64,000 bases of DNA from Methylotenera sp. (GTDB lineage Bacteria > Pseudomonadota > Gammaproteobacteria > Burkholderiales > Methylophilaceae): assembly GCF_030684185.1 (NCBI RefSeq), contig NZ_JAUXOY010000010.1:45969-109968 (forward strand), read 5' to 3'. Of this stretch, positions 15,052 through 24,851 are shown piece after piece. How positions within the stretch are numbered: position 1 is the first letter of the stretch; every line of letters starts with the position of its first letter. A program made the position numbers and the translations under genes. The notes under the pieces were generated by a model that was given only the letters and a program-made list of their open reading frames with translations, was not told the origin of the DNA and did not search any database.

Positions 15052-16575
15052 TTAACCTAAAAATAGTTTATAAGCAGGGTTATGTGTTTCATCCCAGTGT
15101 GGGTAGCCCAAATTTTGCAAAAATTCTGCAAATTCAGTTTGTTCATTCGGAGGCACCTGCATACCAACCAGTACGCGGCCAAAATCGGCACCGTGATTGC
15201 GATAGTGGAACAAGCTGATATTCCAGTCGTGCCCCATTGTGTCTAAAAACTTCATGAGTGCACCAGGTTTTTCAGGAAACTCGAATCTAAATACCACTTC
15301 GTTTTCTGCTTGAGGCGCATGTCCGCCTACCAAGTGGCGTAAATGTAATTTCGCCACTTCATTATCAGTTAAATCAAGTGCGGGTAAGCCTTGGGCTATT
15401 AAATCGGCCACTAGATTGGCAGATTCATTAGGGTCGGCAATTGCTACGCCTACAAAAATATGCGCTTCTTTAGGGTCAGAATAACGGTAATTGAATTCGG
15501 TAATATTACGGTCACCCAGCAAACGGCAAAACGTTTTAAACGCGCCTGGTTTTTCAGGAATCGTCACCGCTAATACCGCCTCACGTTTTTCACCGATTTC
15601 TGCGCGCTCAGCAATAAATCGTAAACGGTCGAAGTTCATATTTGCGCCAGAGGCAATGCCCACTAGCGTTTTTCCGCTTAAATTGTTGCGCTTGGCATAT
15701 TCTTTAAGGCCGGCAGTAGCCAGTGCGCCAGCGGGCTCTAAAATGCTGCGGGTATCTTCGAATACGTCTTTAATCGCAGCGCAAATAGCGTCGTTATCCA
15801 CCACAATCATTTCATCTACATATTGTTGTGATAGTGCAAAAGTATGCTCGCCAACTTGCTTAACAGCAGCGCCGTCGGCAAATAAGCCAACTTGGTCTAG
15901 CATCACGCGCTTGCCTTGTTTGAGTGATTCTGTCATGGCTTCGGCATCTTTTGCTTCAACGCCGATGATTTTAATTTCCGGGCGCACGGCTTTTACGTAG
16001 GCGGCAATGCCTGCTAGTAAACCACCACCGCCTACGCAGCAGAATATCGCCTCGATTGGCTCAGGGTGAGCATTCAGAATTTCAAGCGCAATCGTACCTT
16101 GCCCCGCAATCACATCGGGGTCATCGTATGGATGCACAAACGTCAGTTGTTCAGATTTTTCTAGTTCAAGCGCTTTTACATAAGCATCAGAATAACTATC
16201 GCCAAACAATACCACCTCAGCACCGCGGGCTTTCACTGCATTAATTTTAATAAGCGGCGTCGTTGTAGGCATAACAATGACAGCTCTACAGCCTAATTTT
16301 TGTGCGCTCATTGCCACGCCTTGCGCATGGTTACCCGCGCTCGCCGCAATCACTCCACGTTTTAATGTGTCGGTAGGCAGGCTTGCCATTTTGTTATATG
16401 CACCACGCAGTTTGAATGAGAATACGGGTTGCATATCCTCACGCTTTAGCAACACACGGTTGTTGATGCGGGCAGATAAATTGGGCTGAAATTCTAGTGG
16501 CGTTATTTTTGCCACATCGTAAACATGTGAATGCTCTATTTTTTCGCGGTAATTGATAGTTGTGTTTTTAGACAT
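15052..16575 (-). CDS. ilvA: Threonine ammonia-lyase, biosynthetic
   Basis: A 507-residue PLP enzyme that deaminates threonine to 2-oxobutanoate, the first committed step of isoleucine synthesis. The PLP lysine is in FSFKLRGAYNKM near residue 58, the phosphate-binding glycine loop is CCVGGGGLLAG, and SGANMNFDRLRF closes the catalytic domain. Two C-terminal ACT-like regulatory domains follow (EKPGAFKTFCRLLGDRNI and EKPGALMKFLDTMGHDWN), which is the isoleucine-inhibited biosynthetic form. It is transcribed divergently from rpiA. Confidence 0.96.
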   Translation of the reverse strand: MSKNTTINYREKIEHSHVYDVAKITPLEFQPNLSARINNRVLLKREDMQPVFSFKLRGAYNKMASLPTDTLKRGVIAASAGNHAQGVAMSAQKLGCRAVIVMPTTTPLIKINAVKARGAEVVLFGDSYSDAYVKALELEKSEQLTFVHPYDDPDVIAGQGTIALEILNAHPEPIEAIFCCVGGGGLLAGIAAYVKAVRPEIKIIGVEAKDAEAMTESLKQGKRVMLDQVGLFADGAAVKQVGEHTFALSQQYVDEMIVVDNDAICAAIKDVFEDTRSILEPAGALATAGLKEYAKRNNLSGKTLVGIASGANMNFDRLRFIAERAEIGEKREAVLAVTIPEKPGAFKTFCRLLGDRNITEFNYRYSDPKEAHIFVGVAIADPNESANLVADLIAQGLPALDLTDNEVAKLHLRHLVGGHAPQAENEVVFRFEFPEKPGALMKFLDTMGHDWNISLFHYRNHGADFGRVLVGMQVPPNEQTEFAEFLQNLGYPHWDETHNPAYKLFLG

Positions 16576-16679
16576 GCAATGTTCTTAACGTAGGTTTTTA
16601 AAAATGCCTGAGCGGTGTATTATGTTGTATTAGATTAAGTTTTTCATATTATAAAGAATTTGTAGAGGAATTAGGCAAA

Positions 16680-17354
16680 ATGCTAGGAAACGAAAAAAAG
16701 TTATCACAAGACGAATTAAAACAACAAGTCGCTAAAGCAGCGGTTGAATATGTAAAAGAAGGCATCATCGGTGTGGGCACAGGCTCAACTGCCAACTTCT
16801 TTATTGAAGAACTGGCAAAAGTAAAACACAAAATTGAAGGCGCGGTTGCCAGTAGTGAAGCCACAGCACAACGTTTACGCGCTCATGGCATTGAAGTGTT
16901 TGATTTGAATAACATCGACGGCATGGATATTTATGTGGATGGCGCCGATGAAATTACCGAACATCTTCACATGCTAAAAGGCGGCGGCGGTGCATTAACC
17001 CGTGAAAAAATCGTGGCAGCAGTGGCTAAAACATTCATTTGTATTTGTGATGAAACTAAATACGTACCAACACTAGGCAAATTCCCACTACCAGTAGAAG
17101 TGCTGCCAATGGCGCGCAGTTATGTAGCACGCGAGTTAGTGAAATTAGGCGGCCAGCCATCATTACGTAACTTCACCACTGATAACGGCAACGTGATTAT
17201 CGATGTACATGGCTTGAATATTACCGACCCAGTGGCGATGGAAGCGAAAATCAACCAAATTGTCGGTGTGGTGACTAATGGTTTATTCGCGGCACGCCCA
17301 GCCAATGTGTTGTTGCTGGCTACTGCGGATGGTGTGAAGACTTACAAGAAGTAA
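16680..17354 (+). CDS. rpiA: Ribose-5-phosphate isomerase A
   Basis: A 224-residue enzyme interconverting ribose-5-phosphate and ribulose-5-phosphate. Family motifs are [14 protein letters not shown] near residue 33, the DGADEI block containing catalytic aspartates, [12 protein letters not shown] with the catalytic lysine and glutamate region, and [14 protein letters not shown] near the C-terminus. In methylotrophs it links the ribulose monophosphate cycle and nucleotide synthesis, but no other pathway gene is close. It ends at a clear terminator. Confidence 0.97.
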   Translation: MLGNEKKLSQDELKQQVAKAAVEYVKEGIIGVGTGSTANFFIEELAKVKHKIEGAVASSEATAQRLRAHGIEVFDLNNIDGMDIYVDGADEITEHLHMLKGGGGALTREKIVAAVAKTFICICDETKYVPTLGKFPLPVEVLPMARSYVARELVKLGGQPSLRNFTTDNGNVIIDVHGLNITDPVAMEAKINQIVGVVTNGLFAARPANVLLLATADGVKTYKK

Positions 17355-17374
17355 ATTCATAAACTGAATGTTTG

Positions 17375-17406
17375 GGTGTATAACCACAGGTTGTACACCT
17401 TTTTTA
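17375..17406 (+). terminator. Intrinsic terminator of rpiA
   Basis: GGTGTATAACC pairs with GGTTGTACACC (one G-U pair) around a 3-nt loop and is followed by TTTTTTATT. Confidence 0.9.
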
Positions 17407-17488
17407 TTGCGGTGCGCAAATACAAATCTACACTAGCTTCACTTCGGATCATCGAGACTAGGCTGCTTGAATGATGGATTAGCCATTT

Positions 17489-18109
17489 TTATGCTACTTG
17501 ACCAAGAATAGAGCTTAGAAAGGTAGAGCCGCTTTTTGTTGTGAGTAGCCAGCCAAGGGTAAAACAATTAGCAATAACTGTAGTCCAAAAAACAGTTTGG
17601 AACTCTTCTTTCTTTGATTTATGGAGCAACGTTTTTTGTGCGAGTAATGCTCCAGGCCAACCTCCAGCCAAACCAAATAAATGCAAAGTACTCTCTTTGG
17701 TTCTCCAGCGATTATTTTGGGCCGCTGATTTGTCTATTGCATAGGCAAGGAAAGTAATAGTGCTTGCCGCCAAGTACACGCCAATTAGAGCTAATGGGAG
17801 CAGTCCTATTAACGCCAACAATGCTAAAAAAACACAAAATAGAATCGAAAAACTGGTGGCAAGTGAGCTGATTTTATTTGGGGCACTAGAAGACGCAGGC
17901 TCTCCTGCAAACCGAATATTTTTTGCACAGAATCGACGTTTCTCATCGGTTGCAAGCTCATAGGTGATTAAATCACCGTCAATCGGTCTAGATGAGCTGT
18001 TAGAAAAAGCCTTTATATGCACAAATGCTTTTTGACCACCGCCGTTCGGAGTAACAAAACCAAAGCCTTGGTCGTCTTTCCAATTTGTAATTTTTCCTTG
18101 ATAACGCAT
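17489..18109 (-). CDS. Cold-shock domain/DUF1294 membrane protein
   Basis: A 206-residue fusion. Residues 1-70 form a cold-shock (OB-fold) domain with the RNP1-like KDDQGFGFVTP and a KAFVHIKAF block. Residues 80-206 are a DUF1294 membrane domain with about four helices, including the family signature YAIDKSAAQNNRWRTKESTLHLFGLAGGWPGALLAQ. Nucleic-acid binding by the first half is plausible; the function of the fusion is not known. It is a common architecture, not an annotation error. It stands alone on the minus strand. Confidence 0.9.
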   Translation of the reverse strand: MRYQGKITNWKDDQGFGFVTPNGGGQKAFVHIKAFSNSSSRPIDGDLITYELATDEKRRFCAKNIRFAGEPASSSAPNKISSLATSFSILFCVFLALLALIGLLPLALIGVYLAASTITFLAYAIDKSAAQNNRWRTKESTLHLFGLAGGWPGALLAQKTLLHKSKKEEFQTVFWTTVIANCFTLGWLLTTKSGSTFLSSILGQVA

Positions 18110-18154
18110 ATGGATTCTTGAAAAGCCTATCGTAGAATAGGCGTCAATTAAATG

Positions 18155-18427
18155 TTAATTCTTAGGTGGTACATAACCTATTGCCGTATCTGCCCCATCA
18201 CCAAAAAAGTATTTTTCAGTTTGTTCCGTCAAATATTTACGTGCTGATGGGTCTGCCAAGCTCAGGCGGTTTTCATTCACCAGCATGGTTTGCTGTTTTA
18301 GCCATGTTGCCCATGCTTCTTTTGAAACATTTGCATAAATGCGTTTGCCAAGCTCGCCCGGGTACGGAGGAAAGTCCATGCCGTCGGCTTCTTTGCCTAA
18401 TTTAATGCAATTCACTGTACGTGCCAT
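18155..18427 (-). CDS. yggX: Probable Fe(2+)-trafficking protein YggX
   Basis: A 90-residue cytoplasmic protein that protects iron-sulfur clusters from oxidative damage. I start at ATG 18427 ([30 protein letters not shown]), the canonical family start with the conserved cysteine; the longer frame adds ten atypical residues. The middle block [31 protein letters not shown] is family-typical. It is divergent from dgkA. Confidence 0.94.
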   Translation of the reverse strand: MARTVNCIKLGKEADGMDFPPYPGELGKRIYANVSKEAWATWLKQQTMLVNENRLSLADPSARKYLTEQTEKYFFGDGADTAIGYVPPKN

Positions 18428-18547
18428 TTGTAATGCCTTATGTGCTGAATAAAACAATATGATAACGCATGGCTTTAAGTGGTGCGAGCCCGCATGGTAA
18501 TATTCGGCAAATCAATTGATAAAATCTAATGAAAGCTGAATGACAAC

Positions 18548-18916
18548 ATGGAAAGCCCTTATAAAGGTAAAACAGGTATACGCCGTTTGATGAATGCGTT
18601 TGGTTATTCATTAGAAGGCTTTAAAGCCGCGTTTAAGCATGAAGATGCGTTTCGGCAAGAGGTTTTTTTGGCAATCGTGCTGATTCCGCTTGCGGTTTAT
18701 TTAGGCAAAACCCCAATCGAACGAGCCATGATGATAGCGAGCGTGTTGTTAGTGTTGATTGTGGAATTGCTGAACTCAGCCATTGAAGCGGCGGTAGACC
18801 ATACTTCGACGGAGCATCACGCGCTTGCCAAGCGTGCCAAGGATATTGGCAGTGCCGCTGTGTTTATTGCCTTGACGATAGTGGTGAGTGTTTGGGGTTT
18901 GGTGCTGTTTGTGTAG
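18548..18916 (+). CDS. dgkA: Diacylglycerol kinase
   Basis: A 122-residue integral membrane enzyme that recycles diacylglycerol to phosphatidic acid. The three-helix architecture and the signature ELLNSAIEAAVDH (ExxNSAIExxxD) are present, and GIRRLMNAFGYSLEGFKAAFKHEDAFRQE is the typical N-terminal amphipathic region. The stop codon lies inside the left arm of a large hairpin. Confidence 0.96.
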   Translation: MESPYKGKTGIRRLMNAFGYSLEGFKAAFKHEDAFRQEVFLAIVLIPLAVYLGKTPIERAMMIASVLLVLIVELLNSAIEAAVDHTSTEHHALAKRAKDIGSAAVFIALTIVVSVWGLVLFV

Positions 18917-18972
18917 GAGCGACGACCCGTCGCGATTTGCACTGCTGCTTCGCGACGGGTCGTCGTCCCTAC
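18913..18972. repeat. REP-like extragenic palindrome between convergent genes
   Basis: The arms GACGACCCGTCGCG (18921-18934) and CGCGACGGGTCGTC pair perfectly over 14 bp, extended by GTAGG/CCTAC at the outside after a 3-nt interruption. The loop is 16 nt. The GTAGG start and the very GC-rich stem contrast with the AT-rich neighbourhood and resemble repetitive extragenic palindromes. It lies between dgkA and the TonB receptor, which converge, and could terminate both. Confidence 0.75.
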
Positions 18973-18981
18973 CAAAAATCT

Positions 18982-21045
18982 CTAAAAATCGCTACGTAAT
19001 CCTAAAATCAAAGACCTTTCACCTGCAGGTGAAATATCTTTCAAGAAAGACGCATGTTCACGAATTTCTTGATTGAGCAGATTGTTCGCTTTGGCAAACA
19101 ACTCGACATTCAACTTGGTCGGTAGTTTGTAGCTAACCAGCGCACTTACGTTAGTGTAGCTATCTGTTGGCAGTTCATTCACCGCAGTGCGGGTTTGACT
19201 AAACGCATGTAACACATCCAACCTGGCGCCCACACTATTTTTTTGATAACGCAAGCCAGCACCTAAGCGTAGCGGTGTTATGCGCGGCAAGGCTTCACTA
19301 TTATCTTGATTACTTGCACGCACATAGTCACCTCGTAGAGTTAGGTCTAAATTATCAACCAGATTAAATTTACCTTCTGCTTCCAAGCCTTTGAAGGTGG
19401 CGGCAAAGGCTGAAAATTGGGCGATGGGTAAACCTGAATCAACGTCATCAACGCCAGTATCTAGCAATCCCAAAAAGCTGCTAAAACGCGTGTAATATGC
19501 ACCAACGTTAAAAGAATTTCTGCCAACTTTCCAGCGTATCTGCGCATCTAAGCCGTTTGAACGCTCTTTACCAAAGTTGGGGTTTCCTATTTCATACTGC
19601 CCAGTAGCTAAGTGCTCGCCATCGGCATACAACTCAAAATAGCTAGGTGCGCGCTCGTTATGCGAAAGATTTGTGGCAAATGACCAGTTTGGATTAAACG
19701 TGTAAAGTCCGCCGAGTGCGTAGCTGTATGTATTAAAGCTGCTATTTTGTGCGGTGGATGATTTAGCCCATGGGCTGGCATCCAAAGTGGTATGTTCCGC
19801 ACGGCCGCCAAAACTTAGTTTGAATTTTTGCTGGCCAAATAGGTTGAGAGGCATTTCTTCATATACATACAAGGCTTTGCTTTGCGTATTCACAGGCGGC
19901 ACAAAAGCTTCGTCACCTAAGGCTTCAAAGTTGCTGTTTTGAAATTGAAAGCCTATTACACCTTCTAAATTGCCAAGTCCCGTATTGAAGGCGGTATGGC
20001 CAGCCTCAATACTGCCCTCAATGCCTTTGTTTTTAAAAGAGGTACCAATCTCACCATCTTCCACTTCCTGATGCTGATAATCTGTGTAGGCCATGCGTGC
20101 TTTTACGCGGCTTACAATGCTGCCTAAATCCCTGAATTCTGTTGCCAAATCCCAGCGGTCACTTTTCATGTCAGCGCGTACGGTAGGTTCTGCCACTGTG
20201 CCGTAATTGCTGTTAAAGCCGGAGTACGATGCACCTAAGTAGCCGTTATCAAAGGTGAGTGATGCGCCCAGTGCGCCGCCATCAGCTGTCGCACTGCTAT
20301 TGATGAGCTTACCTTTATTTTCTTGTAGTGTGCCATCCGCTTGATTTTTGCGGTTTGAAACGGCAAACCCCGGAATGTCTAAATCGCTGGTTTTACGGCT
20401 ATACATATCGGCATGAATCGCAAATTGACCATTGCCTACATCCACCACGCCAGCTAGGTTGCTTTGACTATCCGCACCACCTAAACGACCTTCAACGCGT
20501 CCAGTAATGCCGTCCAGTTTTTCTTTAGGAATACGATGATCAATCGCGTTCACAACGCCGCCTACAGCACTGCCACCGTACAGCAAGGCGGCTGGCCCTC
20601 GTACTACATCTATTTGTTCAATCACTAGCGGGTCAATGGTGACGGCGTGATCAAAACTTAAACTGGAGGCATCTAAAACGCCCACGCCGTTTTGCATAAT
20701 ACGTACACGTTCTGCATCTAGCCCTCGAATCACGGGGCGCGAAGCATTTGGGCCAAAGTGTGTTGCGCTCACACCAGGAATACCATTTAACGTATCTCCT
20801 AGTGTGCTTTCACGTCTAAGTGATAACTCCCTGCCGTTCAATATGGAAACAGGCACTACGAGTTCGTCTGAGCCAACGCCTAACGGGTTGCCAGTAACTG
20901 AAATGGAGGATAGCTCAATTTGTGTGGCTTCATCCGCAATTGCATTGTTGATGAATAGGCAGCTAAGTGCCAAAAAAATAGATTTAGGTGGAAATGCAGC
21001 GCGCAACAATGCTGAACGCATTTGCACGTATTGTTTGTTAATCAT
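18982..21045 (-). CDS. TonB-dependent receptor, ZnuD-like
   Basis: A 687-residue outer-membrane receptor from ATG 21045, chosen because GAGG lies 9 nt upstream; the open frame extends 69 codons further without support. It has a signal peptide ending near NAIADEA, a plug (LGDTLNGIPGVSATHFGPNA, VIRGLDAERVRIMQNG, DVVRGPAALLYGGSAVGGVVN) and a barrel ending LILGLRSDF. The motifs ERAPSYFELYADGEHLATGQYE and KANNLLNQEIREHASFLKD resemble the zinc receptor ZnuD of Neisseria. The His-rich loops of ZnuD are not evident, so zinc is only the best guess. A small gene precedes it in the same direction. Confidence 0.8.
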   Translation of the reverse strand: MINKQYVQMRSALLRAAFPPKSIFLALSCLFINNAIADEATQIELSSISVTGNPLGVGSDELVVPVSILNGRELSLRRESTLGDTLNGIPGVSATHFGPNASRPVIRGLDAERVRIMQNGVGVLDASSLSFDHAVTIDPLVIEQIDVVRGPAALLYGGSAVGGVVNAIDHRIPKEKLDGITGRVEGRLGGADSQSNLAGVVDVGNGQFAIHADMYSRKTSDLDIPGFAVSNRKNQADGTLQENKGKLINSSATADGGALGASLTFDNGYLGASYSGFNSNYGTVAEPTVRADMKSDRWDLATEFRDLGSIVSRVKARMAYTDYQHQEVEDGEIGTSFKNKGIEGSIEAGHTAFNTGLGNLEGVIGFQFQNSNFEALGDEAFVPPVNTQSKALYVYEEMPLNLFGQQKFKLSFGGRAEHTTLDASPWAKSSTAQNSSFNTYSYALGGLYTFNPNWSFATNLSHNERAPSYFELYADGEHLATGQYEIGNPNFGKERSNGLDAQIRWKVGRNSFNVGAYYTRFSSFLGLLDTGVDDVDSGLPIAQFSAFAATFKGLEAEGKFNLVDNLDLTLRGDYVRASNQDNSEALPRITPLRLGAGLRYQKNSVGARLDVLHAFSQTRTAVNELPTDSYTNVSALVSYKLPTKLNVELFAKANNLLNQEIREHASFLKDISPAGERSLILGLRSDF

Positions 21046-21112
21046 GATGTTAAACCTCAAAAAAATAGCAGATACCCAGCCGTTTAAAAACGATGCTGAG
21101 AAAATTAAAAAA

Positions 21113-21427
21113 TTAAATGCTGATTGTTTGAGGTGGAGCGCGTGCTGCGTAAGCAGTTTGAAGTGAGGATTTATTATTGAAATAATAGCTTGAAGTGACT
21201 TCAAACCTTGCTTCAAAGCTAGGTAGAGTAAAAGCTTGTGATTGTAAGCCATTGACTACTTGCGAATAGCTTATACATTTTTCGCATTGCTCGGCAGGGG
21301 CTTTTTTATCTTGCTGGCTGTGTTTTGTAAAGTCGTCTAGATGGCTTATTTCATGCGTAGCTACACCTAATTGCGTAAAAGCAAACAGGAAAATGAGCGC
21401 AAAATGAATAGCAAAACGTTGTAACAT
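21113..21427 (-). CDS. Small secreted protein with Cys-x2-Cys motif, unknown function
   Basis: A 104-residue protein with an N-terminal signal sequence or anchor (FAIHFALIFLFAFTQLGVA). After it come metal-ligand-like residues: HEISHLDDFTKHSQ and EQCEKCISYSQ. It ends in the polar AARAPPQTISI. I do not recognise a family with certainty. It lies 67 bp upstream of the ZnuD-like receptor on the same strand and is probably its operon partner. The His/Cys content and position suggest a periplasmic metal-binding role linked to that receptor, which is inference only. Confidence 0.65.
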   Translation of the reverse strand: MLQRFAIHFALIFLFAFTQLGVATHEISHLDDFTKHSQQDKKAPAEQCEKCISYSQVVNGLQSQAFTLPSFEARFEVTSSYYFNNKSSLQTAYAARAPPQTISI

Positions 21428-21472
21428 GGCTCAAATGGTAACAGACTTTATCGGTAAAGCAAAAGTAGGCAG

Positions 21473-21500
21473 AAATAAAAATGGCCGCTAAGGCGACCAT
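21473..21500 (-). terminator. Terminator of sodB
   Basis: On the minus strand ATGGTCGC pairs with GCGGCCAT (one G-T pair) around a short loop and is followed by TTTTTATTT. A T-run also follows on the plus strand. Confidence 0.8.
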
Positions 21501-21524
21501 TTTTTAAATCATGAAATTCAAAAC

Positions 21525-22106
21525 TTATGCAAAATTTGCAGAAGCAAAATCCCAATTGGCTAAAGAAGCTAAAAATACTTCAACGAATTTAGCACGTGCG
21601 TTGCGGTAATCAATGTAATAGGCATGTTCCCAAACGTCAATTGTCAATAATGCTTTATCGCCAGTGGTAAGTGGTGTGCCAGCAGCTCCCATGTTCACAA
21701 TATCCACTGAGCCATCGGCTTTTTTCACTAACCATGTCCAGCCTGAACCAAAATTGCCAACTGCTGAAGCTTGAAACGCTTTTTTGAATTCATCGAATGA
21801 ACCCCATTTTGCGTTAATGGCATCAGCAAGCGCGCCGGTAGGAGCGCCGCCGCCATTTGGCTTCATGCTGCTCCAAAAGAAGGTGTGGTTCCAAATTTGT
21901 GCTGAGTTGTTGTAAATGCCAGCAGAAGATTTTTTGATGATTTCTTCTAAACTTGCATTCTCAAACTCTGTGCCTTTAATCAGGTTGTTTAAGTTTGTGA
22001 CATATGTTTGGTGATGTTTGCCATAGTGGTACTCAAAAGTTTCTTCTGAAATATGTGGTACTAAAGCATTTTTAGCGTACGGTAGGGCAGGTAGGGTGTG
22101 TTCCAT
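21525..22106 (-). CDS. sodB: Superoxide dismutase [Fe]
   Basis: A 193-residue cytoplasmic enzyme that converts superoxide to peroxide and oxygen. Metal ligands are visible as His26-type in [13 protein letters not shown], the histidine in NHTFFWSSM, and the aspartate and histidine in [15 protein letters not shown]. The GSGWTWLV block and the Gln of AVGNFGSGW point to the iron type rather than manganese. It is a single gene with its own terminator. Confidence 0.95.
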   Translation of the reverse strand: MEHTLPALPYAKNALVPHISEETFEYHYGKHHQTYVTNLNNLIKGTEFENASLEEIIKKSSAGIYNNSAQIWNHTFFWSSMKPNGGGAPTGALADAINAKWGSFDEFKKAFQASAVGNFGSGWTWLVKKADGSVDIVNMGAAGTPLTTGDKALLTIDVWEHAYYIDYRNARAKFVEVFLASLANWDFASANFA

Positions 22107-22195
22107 AATGAAGTCCTTTGCATTGTAAAGTTTTGAATTACTATTTTGCCATACGTTATTTTGACATAATAACAGGGTAAATTAGTAGGGTATTG

Positions 22196-23077
22196 TTACT
22201 TTTTCTTAGCTCGCGGGTGCGCTTTGTCATAGATGGTGGCTAAATGCTGAAAATCAAGATGTGTATACACTTGCGTGCTGCTGATGTTGGCGTGGCCTAA
22301 CATCTCTTGCACTGCGCGTAAATCCTGGCTGGATTGTAAAACATGTGTGGCAAAGCTATGGCGCAATAAATGCGGGTGCATGCTGGTGTTAATACCTTGT
22401 TTGATTGACCATTCTTTCACACGATATTGCACTGCGCGTGGTGTAATGCGTTGCCCTTGCTGGGTCACAAACAGCGCATTCGGGTTAGCATCCGCAATTT
22501 TAATTAGCGCACGGCGTTGTATCCATATTTGGATAGCATTTATCGCATGGCTACCCATCGGCACAATACGGGTTTTATTGCCTTTACCCGTTACAGTGAC
22601 AGTGCCTTCAGAAAAATCCAGCATATTAATATCCAAATTCACCAGCTCAGCCAAGCGTAAACCAGATGAATAAAACAACTCTAAAATGGCATGGTCACGC
22701 TGTTCTAGCAGGCCATCACCTTGAATATCTACAAATTTAACGGCTTGGTCGGTAGAAAGCGCTTGAGGTAAAGTCTTGGGTGATTTTGGCGCACGCAGAC
22801 CCGTGACAGGGTTTTGTGTATAACCTTTGTGATGAATTAAATAGTCGTAAAAACCACGCCATGCTGAAAGCGCGCGTGCAATGCTTTTGCCACTCAAGCC
22901 ACGGCTATGCAGAGTTGCTATATAGCGCCTGATTTGTGTATTTTTGACTAAATCTAAGGTAGTTTCTTCGGCCAAAGATTCAAGTAACTTGATGTCTCTG
23001 GCATAATTTTTAAGTGTAAGCGCGCTTAGACCGCGCTCAAAAGTCAGATGTTGAAGGTAGTCGTCTAAAGTGCCCAT
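22196..23077 (-). CDS. xerC: Tyrosine recombinase XerC
   Basis: A 293-residue site-specific recombinase that resolves chromosome dimers at dif with XerD. The N-terminal SAM-like domain is LQHLTFERGLSALTLKNYARD. Catalytic residues are seen in SSGLRLAELVNL (Arg), HPHLLRHSFATH (His-x-x-Arg), LGHANISSTQ (His) and VYTHLDFQ (Tyr). The gene order dapF-DUF484-xerC identifies it as XerC rather than XerD. Confidence 0.95.
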   Translation of the reverse strand: MGTLDDYLQHLTFERGLSALTLKNYARDIKLLESLAEETTLDLVKNTQIRRYIATLHSRGLSGKSIARALSAWRGFYDYLIHHKGYTQNPVTGLRAPKSPKTLPQALSTDQAVKFVDIQGDGLLEQRDHAILELFYSSGLRLAELVNLDINMLDFSEGTVTVTGKGNKTRIVPMGSHAINAIQIWIQRRALIKIADANPNALFVTQQGQRITPRAVQYRVKEWSIKQGINTSMHPHLLRHSFATHVLQSSQDLRAVQEMLGHANISSTQVYTHLDFQHLATIYDKAHPRAKKK

Positions 23078-23117
23078 CGGATAGCAGTCGGCAACCCAAA
23101 GTTACATCAAAGTCATT

Positions 23118-23804
23118 TTAAAGGTAGCGTGAAAATGACGCGCTAACTAAATCGCCGATGCGTTTAAGATACATCAAACCCATATCGGCTTTGAAGCGTT
23201 GCTGGTCTTCTGAACCTAGCATCAACACACCAAAAGCTTGTTTTTTATCTGAACTTTTATACAAAGGGATGAAGGCAAAAGACTGCAAATTATCCGCTAG
23301 CAGGCTATTAGCCAACTCTGGCTTTACACCACAGTAGGGTGCATCCAATGCGGTTACCCAGTGACTAAAAGCCTCATCTACTGGCGTAAAAACGGCATCA
23401 TGCAATACTGCGGCATCGCTGGGATTTAGCCAAATACGCACTTGTGATTGGGTGACAGCGAAAATTTGCTGCATACTTTCGGCAATGAGTGGCTCTAGAT
23501 TGCCGAGGTTTTGATTTTCAAGCAGCTTGATGCTGAAGCTGTGCACTTTGTGGCTAGTGACGTCGTTCTGTTCACCAAACTCGATTAATTGCGCCAGCAT
23601 GACTTCTTGAACGCGAATTTTATCGCGTTGCGCCAGCTGTTGACGTTCTGCAAGTGAAATTGCGCCGCTGCCGTGCGGACTGGGTAAAAAGATTTCCGTC
23701 AGTAAACTTGCTTGTTCTTCAAAAAAGTGTGGGTGGGCACGCAGATAGCCCGCCACTTGGTCTACGGAGATTGTGTTATTTTGAGCTTGATAATCTTGTT
23801 GCAT
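23118..23804 (-). CDS. DUF484 family protein
   Basis: A 228-residue cytoplasmic protein with a GAF-like fold. Segments include VAGYLRAHPHFFEEQASLL at the N-terminus, ISLAERQQLAQRDKIRVQEVMLAQLIEFGEQND, and FAFIPLYKSSDKKQAFGVLMLGSEDQQRF, all typical of the family. It sits between dapF and xerC, as in E. coli (yigA), and is probably co-transcribed with them. The function is not known. Confidence 0.9.
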   Translation of the reverse strand: MQQDYQAQNNTISVDQVAGYLRAHPHFFEEQASLLTEIFLPSPHGSGAISLAERQQLAQRDKIRVQEVMLAQLIEFGEQNDVTSHKVHSFSIKLLENQNLGNLEPLIAESMQQIFAVTQSQVRIWLNPSDAAVLHDAVFTPVDEAFSHWVTALDAPYCGVKPELANSLLADNLQSFAFIPLYKSSDKKQAFGVLMLGSEDQQRFKADMGLMYLKRIGDLVSASFSRYL

Positions 23805-23847
23805 AAATATCCTTATAGTTACAGCTGTTCTTTGCGCTAGCGTTACT

Positions 23848-24675
23848 TTATATTAATGTGATAGTGCCAGTAAATACCGTCACGGCTGGGCCAGTCATCA
23901 TTACGGGTGAGTTACCACCTTGCCAGGCAATATGCAGTTCACCGCCACGCGCTGTTACCTTCACCGGTGATTGTAAACGTCCCAATTGAATGCCTGCAAC
24001 AACAGCCGCGCAGGCGCCCGTTCCGCATGCCAGCGTTTCCCCGCTACCTCGTTCGAATACTCTTAATTTGATATGATGAGTATCAATAATCTGCATAAAA
24101 CCTGCATTCACGCGTTCAGGGAAACGCGGGTGTACTTCAATTTGGCTGCCAAGCGTTGCAACTGGGGCAGCTTCAACATCATCTATAATTTGTACCGCAT
24201 GTGGATTTCCCATAGAAAGTGCCGCAATCGTCAAATGTTGGCCACCCACTTCAAGTGAATAACTGGTAGAGATGGCATCAGTGACAAAAGGAATCTCACT
24301 AGGCGCAAATCCAGGTGCGCCCATATTCACCGTTACCAGCCCATTTTCTTCCAGTTTAGGGGTGATAATTCCGCTTGCAGTTTCTACATTGATTTCATGT
24401 TTATCGGTTAAATGCTGATCAACCACAAAACGTACAAAACATCGCGCACCGTTGCCGCATTGTGACACTTCACTACCATCAGCGTTAAAAATGCGATATT
24501 TAAAGTCTGCTACTTTAGATAATTCAACGAGAAGCAGTTGGTCGAACCCTACGCCAAATTGACGATGTGCAAGTGTTTGTATTTGCTGGGTGGTGAGTGC
24601 AAAAGACTGGCTGATACCGTCTATGACCATAAAGTCATTGCCTGCGCCATGCATTTTAGTAAATTTTAAATTCAT
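23848..24675 (-). CDS. dapF: Diaminopimelate epimerase
   Basis: A 275-residue enzyme that converts LL- to meso-diaminopimelate for lysine and peptidoglycan. I start at ATG 24675 because [20 protein letters not shown] is the standard N-terminus; 23 further codons upstream are unsupported. The two catalytic cysteines are in [12 protein letters not shown] and [12 protein letters not shown], related by the pseudo-twofold of the family. It is the first gene of dapF-DUF484-xerC. Confidence 0.96.
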   Translation of the reverse strand: MNLKFTKMHGAGNDFMVIDGISQSFALTTQQIQTLAHRQFGVGFDQLLLVELSKVADFKYRIFNADGSEVSQCGNGARCFVRFVVDQHLTDKHEINVETASGIITPKLEENGLVTVNMGAPGFAPSEIPFVTDAISTSYSLEVGGQHLTIAALSMGNPHAVQIIDDVEAAPVATLGSQIEVHPRFPERVNAGFMQIIDTHHIKLRVFERGSGETLACGTGACAAVVAGIQLGRLQSPVKVTARGGELHIAWQGGNSPVMMTGPAVTVFTGTITLI

Positions 24676-24851
24676 CGTCTTATTATAAATTGATTGACTA
24701 AATAGGCCGAATTTTATTATTAAGTTTTTGGTTTTATTGTTCAAATAGTTAGGTACAATGTGCGGTTAGTCGTTGACCTGATACTCATGCTTTAGCCTTT
24801 AGTATGAAAATCATTTCATTTTTTATAAATTTTACTTTTCAAGGCGCACTC

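Noticed and set aside
24745..24851. Possible SAM riboswitch in front of metK
   Set aside because: None of the known SAM aptamer cores can be recognised in the 107-nt leader.
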